In this document: one piece after another, positions 1 to 5,659 of the stretch
Layout: the number at the start of each line of letters is the position of its first letter
Position numbering within the stretch: position 1 is the stretch's first letter
From: JAAYYM01 sp964483155
GTDB taxonomy: Bacteria > Bacillota > Clostridia > Lachnospirales > Lachnospiraceae
DNA length: 33,565 nucleotides
Assembly (NCBI GenBank): GCA_964483155.1
Contig: CAZAAC010000029.1
Location: 1 to 33,565 of the forward strand
Direction: 5' to 3'
Translations under genes and position numbers: made by a program
The notes under the pieces: generated by a model
The model's input: the letters and a program-made list of their open reading frames with translations, nothing else
What the model was told of the DNA's origin: nothing
The model's database searches: none

Positions 1-120
1 AAGGTGTTCTCTTTCTTTTTATCTAATTAATATCCTACAAAAACTTTACCCTAGCTCTATATCGATATATTTCTCAAAATATAATCGTTCCCATTTAGGT
101 TTCGTTTCTACTGTCTAGCG

Positions 121-1122
121 TTACTTTCTTTCTGTCATAGCACCATATGCCGCAGCAAATCCTCCAAAACACATTCCGACTACCGGAAAAACAATCCAAC
201 ATATACGCCAACCATTAAATGCCAGTCCCCATACCAAAAATACAGCCACTGTAACAGGCCATACAACTGATGCTACAACACCAATAACCCTGTTCTCTTT
301 TTCCTTCTCAGGTGTATACTCACCAACTCCAAGTATTTTCTCATATCCTTCTTTCATTCCACCTGGGCATATGAACAGATAGCAGGCTACAGCCACCAGC
401 AGAATTAATGAAGCCACTCCAACCTCCCTGAGTATTACATTCTGTTCACTCAGTGCTACTAGTATCAACAGTACAATGACACCTAGTATGCATAATGCAA
501 CGCCCGTCGTCACTGCAATGATATTGATTGTTCGATCCTGTTCCATTTTTTTTATCAATTCTCTACGTAGTGTTTCCGGCAGAGCAATCCCTTTTTCCAT
601 ATATGCATATCTCTCGAACTGTGTCCCTCCAACAATAAACAAAGGTACTGCAGCTACAACCGTAAGTAACATAATGATGACAGGCAGAACTCCACTTGTA
701 CTTTCTGTAAATATACCAAAATTTGGATTATATTTGTCCAAAACTCCAAACAATAGAACCATGGCAGCAACCCCAAAAAGTATAAACACAACACCAAATG
801 CCGTCATTCGGTTTTGTTTTGCTCTTGCCACAAAGTATGCATCAGTCTCTTCCTTTGTCACAAGTCTTTTTTCCAGTACTGTAACATTCGCATTGATATC
901 GGTCTGTGGCTGAGAAATACCAATATCCTTTAATAACTCATCAATATTTCCAAATTCAGATATTACAGTTCCAACCGCCTCATTCTCAGATTTTCCCTCT
1001 GCCTTAAGTTCATGATACTTATCCTCCATATTGGCCGCGAGATCATTCTTGATTTTCTGCATCTGCTCTGTCTGTGCCACTGTAGCGAACATCGTATTCA
1101 AATAATTCATAATTGTATCCAT
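121..1122 (-). CDS. HAAS / permease-prefix domain membrane protein, PadR partner
   Basis: The product is a 333-aa membrane protein. The N-terminal ~70 residues form a soluble helical domain with a Gly-Asn-Ile-Asp-Glu-Leu turn, typical of the HAAS / DUF1700 'permease prefix' family that is commonly paired with PadR regulators. About six hydrophobic segments follow (roughly residues 108-130, 145-168, 200-226, 235-255, 280-302 and 308-328). I chose the ATG at 1122-1120, 8 bases after a GGAGGAG ribosome binding site. A GTG one codon upstream (1125) is the alternative. The ATG overlaps the padR stop as TGATG, which suggests translational coupling. In such pairs the membrane protein is thought to act with PadR in envelope-stress or drug response, but its biochemical role is unknown. 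I see no terminator in bases 1-120. The family call is from recognition only. Confidence 0.8.
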   Translation of the reverse strand: MDTIMNYLNTMFATVAQTEQMQKIKNDLAANMEDKYHELKAEGKSENEAVGTVISEFGNIDELLKDIGISQPQTDINANVTVLEKRLVTKEETDAYFVARAKQNRMTAFGVVFILFGVAAMVLLFGVLDKYNPNFGIFTESTSGVLPVIIMLLTVVAAVPLFIVGGTQFERYAYMEKGIALPETLRRELIKKMEQDRTINIIAVTTGVALCILGVIVLLILVALSEQNVILREVGVASLILLVAVACYLFICPGGMKEGYEKILGVGEYTPEKEKENRVIGVVASVVWPVTVAVFLVWGLAFNGWRICWIVFPVVGMCFGGFAAAYGAMTERK

Positions 1123-1451
1123 CACTCATTCTCCTCCTTAATAAACTGATTAACTACTTGCTTCGTAATATTCCATTCCTCGCATTTCTCATGATAATAA
1201 CATCTTCCCGACTCTGTAATACTATAATATGTCCGCCTTTTCCCAGAGGATTCATCAATAAAGGATGTGATATATCCATTTGTCTCCATTCTGCTAAATG
1301 CAGAATACAATGTTGTTTCCTTTATGATATACTTTTCTTCAGATAGTTCTTTGATGCGCTTCGATATTTCGTATCCATAAGACGGTGCTTCCATCAACAA
1401 ATATAGAATCATGGTATCATTATATCCGCGAATCACATCACTACTAATCAA
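1122..1451 (-). CDS. PadR-family transcriptional regulator
   Basis: The product is a 109-aa PadR-type winged-helix repressor. The N-terminal part carries the PadR signature (YLLMEAPSYGYEISKRI), followed by the recognition helix region around ETTLYSAFSRM and a wing with SSGKRRTYYSIT. The C-terminal helix, used for dimerisation in this family, is short, as in the compact PadR-s2 subgroup. The start codon is TTG at 1451-1449, about 6 bases after an AGGTG ribosome binding site. The gene overlaps the downstream membrane protein gene as TGATG, so the two form an operon. Its promoter (1547-1575) is followed at once by a 14-bp repeat array (1499-1545), which suggests autorepression. The ligand is unknown. 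Confidence 0.9.
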   Translation of the reverse strand: MISSDVIRGYNDTMILYLLMEAPSYGYEISKRIKELSEEKYIIKETTLYSAFSRMETNGYITSFIDESSGKRRTYYSITESGRCYYHEKCEEWNITKQVVNQFIKEENE

Positions 1452-1498
1452 TATTTCACCTGCTCTCTAAAATACTATTTTTTCTTTACTATTTTTTT

Positions 1499-1545
1499 TA
1501 CTATGTCTGTCGTACTACGTCTATCGTACTACGTCTGTCGTAGTA
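1499..1545. repeat. 14-bp tandem repeat array with inverted repeat, probable PadR operator
   Basis: Three consecutive 14-bp units start at 1499, 1513 and 1527 (TACTATGTCTGTCG, TACTACGTCTATCG, TACTACGTCTGTCG) and are closed by TAGTA. Degenerate TACTAT units at 1473 and 1487 extend the series towards the gene. The last unit and its closure form a perfect 7-bp inverted repeat, TACTACG-TCTGT-CGTAGTA (1527-1545). The array covers the predicted transcription start and early leader of padR, where a repressor would act. That PadR binds here is an inference. Confidence 0.7.
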
Positions 1546-1546
1546 A

Positions 1547-1575
1547 ATATTATCATACACAAACTATAATGTCAA
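1547..1575 (-). promoter_or_regulatory. Sigma-A promoter of the padR operon
   Basis: Read on the minus strand, TTGACA (1575-1570) is followed by a 17-bp spacer and TAATAT (1552-1547). This is a near-perfect housekeeping promoter. Transcription would start near 1540, inside the repeat array, leaving a leader of about 90 bases before the TTG start of padR. Confidence 0.85.
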
Positions 1576-1698
1576 GAGAATATTTTCTGGTGTTTTGCTT
1601 TTCTGGTGTTTTGCTTTACACTTTGTTTCGAAGCATTCCCTCACTATTGCTGCACAACAGCTCGTGACACGGCATTCGCCGTATCACCTCATAGGAAT
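1576..1698. other. Intergenic region between tsf terminator and padR promoter
   Basis: I see no gene here. There is a perfect 16-bp tandem duplication (TTTTCTGGTGTTTTGC at 1583-1598 and 1599-1614), starting 8 bp upstream of the padR -35 box. There is also a 10-bp stem with a 4-base loop at 1664-1687 that contains one wobble pair on the minus strand and has no T-run after it. The short reading frames on the plus strand lack ribosome binding sites and recognisable products. Confidence 0.5.
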
Positions 1699-1732
1699 AA
1701 AAAAAAACTGGAACCAAGTAAACTTGGTCCAG
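1699..1732 (-). terminator. Rho-independent terminator after tsf
   Basis: On the minus strand CTGGACCAAG and CTTGGTTCCAG pair around a TTTA loop, with one bulged base, and are followed by nine T residues. It lies about 70 bases past the tsf stop codon and closes the rpsB-tsf operon. Confidence 0.92.
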
Positions 1733-1803
1733 CCATTTTCATTCTTATGGGGAATACTTCTCATTGCCTACGTATTCATCATATTCGAAGTTTGCTTTGC
1801 AAA

Positions 1804-2736
1804 CTACGAATTCATCTGTTTTGCAACTTCTGCTGCAAAATCTTCGCTCTTCTTTTCAAGACCTTCGCCTGTTTCAAAACGGACAAATTTCTTAATTACA
1901 ATGTTTGCACTATTTGCCTTTGCAACTTCTTCCACATACTTTGATACAACCTGCTTACCATCTTCTGCCTTAACATATACCTGATCCAAAAGACAAATTT
2001 CTTTTAATTCTTTATTGATACGTCCCATAACGATGCCTTCGATAATCTTATCATTTGCATCTGGTTTTTCGTTTTTAGCCTGAACCATTAAAATCTCTTT
2101 TTCTTTCGTAATATAATCAGCATCTACTTCACTTCTATTCGTAAACATTGGTTTTAATGCAGCTGCCTGCATTGCTATATTCTTGCCCATTTCTTTTATT
2201 GCATCATTTATGACATCTGTCTCAACATCAATCAATACGCCGATTTTCCCGCCGGCATGAATATAAGATGCGATAAATCCATTTGCCTCTTCAACCTTTT
2301 CAAATCTTCTGATGTTCATATTCTCGCCAATAATCGAAATCTGTGATGCCAAAGCTTCTTTTACAGTAAGAGAAGCGTCTTTCTCCCATTTCTCTGCCAA
2401 AAATGTGTCCATATCTACAGCAGATGTTTTAAGTACCTGTGCTGCAACATCTGCAACATAAGTCTGAAATTTTTCATTTTTTGCAACAAAATCAGTTTCA
2501 GCATTGACTTCAACTACAACTGCTTTCTTTGCATCTGCTGATAAGCAAGTTGCTACGATACCCTCTGCTGCAATACGCCCAGCTTTTTTCTCTGCTCCAG
2601 CAAGACCTTTTTCTCTAAGAAAATCAACTGCTGCATCCATATCTCCATCAGTTTCAGTAAGTGCTTTCTTGCAATCCATCATGCCTGAACCTGTTATTTC
2701 ACGTAATTCTTTTACCATTGCTGCTGTTACTACCAT
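1804..2736 (-). CDS. tsf: Translation elongation factor Ts
   Basis: The product is 310 aa, within the usual range for EF-Ts. It is the guanine nucleotide exchange factor that recycles EF-Tu from its GDP form during translation in the cytoplasm. The N-terminal UBA-like domain is plain (VKELREITGSGMMDCKKAL), and the TDFVAKNEKF motif that contacts EF-Tu follows at about residues 80-90. The C-terminal part carries the dimerisation-domain features. The ATG at 2736-2734 follows an AGGAGG ribosome binding site at 8 bases. The gene lies 70 bases after rpsB, as in most Firmicutes, and is followed by a strong terminator. A 10-bp hairpin separates it from rpsB. Confidence 0.97.
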   Translation of the reverse strand: MVVTAAMVKELREITGSGMMDCKKALTETDGDMDAAVDFLREKGLAGAEKKAGRIAAEGIVATCLSADAKKAVVVEVNAETDFVAKNEKFQTYVADVAAQVLKTSAVDMDTFLAEKWEKDASLTVKEALASQISIIGENMNIRRFEKVEEANGFIASYIHAGGKIGVLIDVETDVINDAIKEMGKNIAMQAAALKPMFTNRSEVDADYITKEKEILMVQAKNEKPDANDKIIEGIVMGRINKELKEICLLDQVYVKAEDGKQVVSKYVEEVAKANSANIVIKKFVRFETGEGLEKKSEDFAAEVAKQMNS

Positions 2737-2760
2737 ATTATTATCCTCCTTTATCTAAAG

Positions 2761-2791
2761 TAATAAGCAGGGTACTAGACTCTGCTTATTA
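2761..2791 (-). other. rpsB-tsf intercistronic hairpin
   Basis: A perfect 10-bp inverted repeat (TAATAAGCAG and CTGCTTATTA) surrounds an 11-base loop, between the rpsB stop and the tsf ribosome binding site. On the minus strand no T-run follows, so it is not a standard terminator. It could modulate the rpsB:tsf expression ratio or protect the upstream mRNA. Confidence 0.65.
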
Positions 2792-2806
2792 CCCGTATCA
2801 ACATTA

Positions 2807-3570
2807 TTATGCTTCTATTTCTTCTGTTGCAGTCTCATCAACTGCTACATCTGTAGTCTCACTATATCCGTCAGCTGTTTCACCCTGATTTGCTTCAATA
2901 ACAGCATCTGCCATCCTTGCAACAATCAATTTTACAGCTCTGNNNNNNNNNNAGCATCATCATTACCTGGAATTACAAAATCAAGTTCCTCTGGATCGCA
3001 GTTTGTATCTGCAATACCAATAAGTGGAATGCCAAGTGTGTGTGCTTCCTGAATACAAATTCTCTCTTTCTTTGGATCTACTACGAAAATAGCATCTGGA
3101 ATACGTTTCATATTCTTGATACCGCCAAGATTTTTCTCTAGCTTCTCCCACTCTTTCTTTAGAGTAATAACTTCTTTCTTAGGAAGTACATCAAATGTTC
3201 CATCCTCTGACATTCTCTCAATCTGTTTCAAACGTCCAACTCTTGACTGAATTGTCTTGAAATTTGTTAACATACCGCCGAGCCATCTCTCATTAACGTA
3301 GAACATGCCGCAACGCTCTGCCTCTGCTTTAACTGCATCCTGTGCTTGTTTCTTGGTTCCTACAAAAAGAATAGTACCACCCTGAGAAGCAACACTTGCA
3401 ATTGCATTATACGCATCATCTACCATTCCCACAGATTTCTGTAAGTCAATAATATAGATACCATTTCTCTCGGTATAAATATAAGGAGCCATCTTAGGGT
3501 TCCATCTTCTTGTTTGATGTCCAAAATGAACACCTGCCTCTAATAACTGTTTCATTGAAATAACGCTCAT
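2807..3570 (-). CDS. rpsB: 30S ribosomal protein S2 (interrupted by assembly gap)
   Basis: This is ribosomal protein S2 of the 30S subunit. The N-terminus (MKQLLEAGVHFGHQTRRWNPKM), the FVGTKKQAQDAVKAEA block and the RIPDAIFVVDPKKE block are unmistakable. I chose the ATG at 3570-3568 because AATGGAGGTAAGAGAC places GGAGG 8 bases upstream; the ATG at 3585 contains that site and is rejected. A run of 10 N at 2943-2952 breaks the frame. The sequence before the gap ends in GNDDA and after it resumes with RAVKLIVARMADAVIEANQG in another frame. The family has GNDDAIRAV there, so the real gap is probably two bases, giving about 251 aa. The acidic C-terminal tail ends at TAA 2809-2807. Confidence 0.95.
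2943..2952. other. Assembly gap (10 N)
   Basis: Ten ambiguous bases lie inside rpsB. The flanking codons, GCT before and C-AGA-GCT after, need only 'AT' between them to restore the conserved Ala-Ile-Arg-Ala. The gap is therefore best read as a placeholder of arbitrary length between two contigs and not as ten real bases. Confidence 0.95.
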
Positions 3571-3700
3571 GTCTCTTACCTCCATTGGTTAAATTCGACC
3601 GCATATTTCCTCTTTGCAGGCTACCTGATATATAAAAAAATAATAGTAAAATCAGACACCATCCTACAAATCCATATACGTGATTAATTACAACTTAAGA

Positions 3701-3729
3701 ATTATATCATAAGTAAAACCCCTGTGCAA
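3701..3729 (-). promoter_or_regulatory. Sigma-A promoter of rpsB-tsf
   Basis: On the minus strand TTGCAC (3729-3724) is followed by a 17-bp spacer and TATAAT (3706-3701), with TGA just before the -10 box forming an extended -10 element. Transcription would start near 3694, leaving a leader of about 120 bases before rpsB. The -35 box is inside the loop region of the upstream terminator. Confidence 0.85.
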
Positions 3730-3741
3730 GGGGTTTTTACT
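3713..3741 (-). terminator. Terminator of the fla/che operon, overlapping the rpsB -35 box
   Basis: AAAACCCCT and AGGGGTTTT pair perfectly around a 5-base loop, with outer AGT/ACT bases extending the stem. It lies 16 bases past the stop of the last gene of the flagellar operon. The T-run on the minus strand is only TTTT and is itself part of the stem, so termination may be incomplete. Confidence 0.75.
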
Positions 3742-3756
3742 AAAAAAATTGTATTA

Positions 3757-4398
3757 TTATTCTGCGGCTGAAGTTATTATTCCTGCAATCTCTTCGTAAG
3801 AGGAACCCGCTGGAATGGTATGCTTTCCAACCTTTATTTTATTATCATAATCATTGTCACATAAAAACTTGTCATATGCAACTGCACTTGCAATCAAACC
3901 TGCATCTGCGAGCTTTCTGCTGACCGCATCCGAGCCGTTACCGCTCTCTACCTGTATTTCTATTCTTGCACCTGTATCTTCTTTTTCTGATACTGTCACA
4001 TCGTTCTCTGGTTGCGACATACTATGTTCTACATCCTGCATTTTTGTATCACTGCTATCTTCAACGACAGCCTTCACAGGCTGAGGAACCACTTTATCAT
4101 CTGAAACCAACTTCTCTGAAACTGATTGCTCTGAAACTGACTGCTCTGAAACTGACTGGTCTGAAACTGACTGGTCTGAAACCGTTTGCTCTCCCTGCTC
4201 CTCATTCAACATATGGTCATCCTCTGTCGCATTACTTGGTAATAATACTTCGTTTTCTTTTACCATCCCCAAGTCCTCAGCATATTTAATGATTTCTTCA
4301 TCTGTCAGTTCTTTATGCGAGCCTATTGAAATCCCCATAATGATTGCCGTAACAATAATTCCAATTCCGAGGCCTCTCAAATAATACTTTAATTTCAT
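3757..4398 (-). CDS. Membrane-anchored protein with MltG/YceG-like terminal domain
   Basis: The product is 213 aa. Residues 1-27 contain a basic start and one hydrophobic segment (an uncleaved anchor or signal). Residues ~70-98 form a six-fold pentapeptide repeat of the type VSDQS/VSEQS encoded by 15-bp units at 4101-4190. The C-terminal ~55 residues (DAVSRKLADAGLIASAVAYD, then KIKVGKHTIPAGSSYEEI) resemble the LysM-like N-terminal domain of MltG/YceG endolytic transglycosylases. The catalytic transglycosylase domain is absent, so it should not cut glycan. It might bind peptidoglycan at the outer membrane face. The ATG follows the upstream stop by 2 bases, with GAGGGG in the end of the previous gene. 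It is the last gene of the operon. Its function is unknown. Confidence 0.8.
   Translation of the reverse strand: MKLKYYLRGLGIGIIVTAIIMGISIGSHKELTDEEIIKYAEDLGMVKENEVLLPSNATEDDHMLNEEQGEQTVSDQSVSDQSVSEQSVSEQSVSEKLVSDDKVVPQPVKAVVEDSSDTKMQDVEHSMSQPENDVTVSEKEDTGARIEIQVESGNGSDAVSRKLADAGLIASAVAYDKFLCDNDYDNKIKVGKHTIPAGSSYEEIAGIITSAAE
4101..4190. repeat. Six 15-bp tandem repeats in coding sequence
   Basis: Units of the form CTGAAACTGACTGGT start at 4101, 4116, 4131, 4146, 4161 and 4176. The two at 4146 and 4161 are identical and the outer ones have diverged. Unit length is a multiple of three, so copy-number change would alter the length of a Ser/Gln/acidic linker without breaking the frame. Confidence 0.9.
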
Positions 4399-4400
4399 AT

Positions 4401-5288
4401 TTACATCCCCTCAAATAGATCAAGAACTAACTTTACTTCACCAAGACCTAGCCCAAGTTCTTTTGCAATAACAATATTAGATTTCCCTTCTTTATGAAGT
4501 TTAAGTATCCTGCTGTTATTATTTTTACTTCCTCCAACCGCCAAAAAATCATGCGCAGTATTATTGATGGATGCTATTTCTCTTGTTTCTTTTAAAATAG
4601 GTGGCTTAGTTGCTTCCCTCAAAATCTTCTTTTCCTGTGTCGTTGATAATAAAATATTACCCATATTCTCTGTAAAACTGCTGAAAATCGGTTGCGGCTT
4701 CACTTGTTTCGTTTGTTTTTCATCCAAGATTTTATCTGTATCCTGCCCGTACTTTACTGCAATGTCTGCTTTCACGAACTGCTCTGGTGCCATCCTCTTT
4801 TGGGGTATTCCTGTTGTTTCCATAAACGTTTCTGTCTTAACAACATCACTCGAATGTCCTTCATTTGCTGAAGCCTGCATGACCACAGCCATTGCTTCCT
4901 CTTTTGTTGCTTCTACTTTCCGGACTGTATTCTTGATATCTATTTGTTTGTCATTTAACATATCATAAAGAAACATCACTTCTTTATGATTTCTATTGAT
5001 TTCCTCTAATACGGTATTAGAATACTCATTTACAGCCATAATCTTCTCATTAGACACCTTTGCAAGAGAGCGTTCTGTCTTCTCCATCGCATATTCTACG
5101 GTTTCTTCGAGCACTTCATCAATACGCTCTTTGACATTTGTAATCTCATGCTCAATTACTTCTCTAATTTTTTCTTCACTCTTCTTACTGACATCCTCGC
5201 CCTTATGAAGTTTCAGTTCCGGAATAATGAAACTTGCTGCAAAAATAAGCGCCCCCAATATCAGGAGCGTTATCTCAATAACCGTCAT
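4401..5288 (-). CDS. DUF6115-type coiled-coil membrane protein, SwrB-like
   Basis: The product is 295 aa. One hydrophobic segment at residues ~5-24 anchors it. A long charged helical region at ~30-140 looks like a coiled coil (KIREVIEHEITNVKERIDEV and on). The C-terminal ~35 residues read like a small helix-turn-helix (LKLHKEGKSNIVIAKELGLG, then GEVKLVLDLFEGM), the DUF6115 signature. B. subtilis SwrB has the same plan of N-terminal TM, coiled coil and C-terminal motif, and also lies just after sigD, where it promotes flagellar export activation. I infer that this is a longer functional counterpart. The link is by architecture and position, not strong identity. The ATG at 5288 has only a distant GGGAG upstream. 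Confidence 0.75.
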   Translation of the reverse strand: MTVIEITLLILGALIFAASFIIPELKLHKGEDVSKKSEEKIREVIEHEITNVKERIDEVLEETVEYAMEKTERSLAKVSNEKIMAVNEYSNTVLEEINRNHKEVMFLYDMLNDKQIDIKNTVRKVEATKEEAMAVVMQASANEGHSSDVVKTETFMETTGIPQKRMAPEQFVKADIAVKYGQDTDKILDEKQTKQVKPQPIFSSFTENMGNILLSTTQEKKILREATKPPILKETREIASINNTAHDFLAVGGSKNNNSRILKLHKEGKSNIVIAKELGLGLGEVKLVLDLFEGM

Positions 5289-5311
5289 AGTAGCATATCT
5301 CCCATCTTGCC

Positions 5312-5629
5312 CTATATTTTAATATCAAAACCAGATTGCTGTTTAATTGTAACCTTCCCATCTTTTTCTTTCTGTTTCTTATGCTTACCATCACCGCTCG
5401 TATACTCGTTTTTTCCTTTTTCCTTTGCATCATGTTTCGTATCCGTCTTATCGCTGTCATCTGCATGATGGACTGTTCTGGCATTCTGATCAACTTCATG
5501 CGCAAACTTATTATGAAAATTATTTTGATCAATTACATCTTTCTCAACCTCATTATGTCGCAGTGCAGAAACATCTTGTGCTCTAGAAATCATACCGTTA
5601 ACTTCTATTGGACTAATTATGACAAACAC
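5312..5629 (-). CDS. Small charged protein of the flagellar operon, start uncertain
   Basis: This frame gives up to 105 aa. The N-terminal stretch ISPIEVNGMISRAQDV resembles small uncharacterised proteins found in this place in clostridial flagellar operons. The rest is very hydrophilic, rich in Lys, Asp and His, with no membrane segment. The in-frame GTG at 5629 is buried in the only good ribosome binding site (AGAGGTG), and the first in-frame ATG (5593) has none. The site is correctly spaced for ATA (5620) or ATT (5617), so a non-canonical start is possible. It lies 30 bases after the FapA-type gene and 23 before the DUF6115 gene. The function is unknown. Confidence 0.65.
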   Translation of the reverse strand: MFVIISPIEVNGMISRAQDVSALRHNEVEKDVIDQNNFHNKFAHEVDQNARTVHHADDSDKTDTKHDAKEKGKNEYTSGDGKHKKQKEKDGKVTIKQQSGFDIKI

Positions 5630-5659
5630 CTCTTTTCACAAAATATGACCGTTCTGTGC

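Noticed and set aside
1..120. Possible terminator or gene after the HAAS protein
   Set aside because: Only an AT-rich TATATCGATATA palindrome is visible, with no GC-rich stem, T-run or reading frame.
1595..1984. Plus-strand reading frames over the tsf end and its terminator
   Set aside because: They run antisense to tsf and through the terminator, with no ribosome binding site or domain.
4101..4190. Short regular repeats resembling a CRISPR array
   Set aside because: Units are 15 bp, directly adjacent with no spacers, and in frame within a gene.
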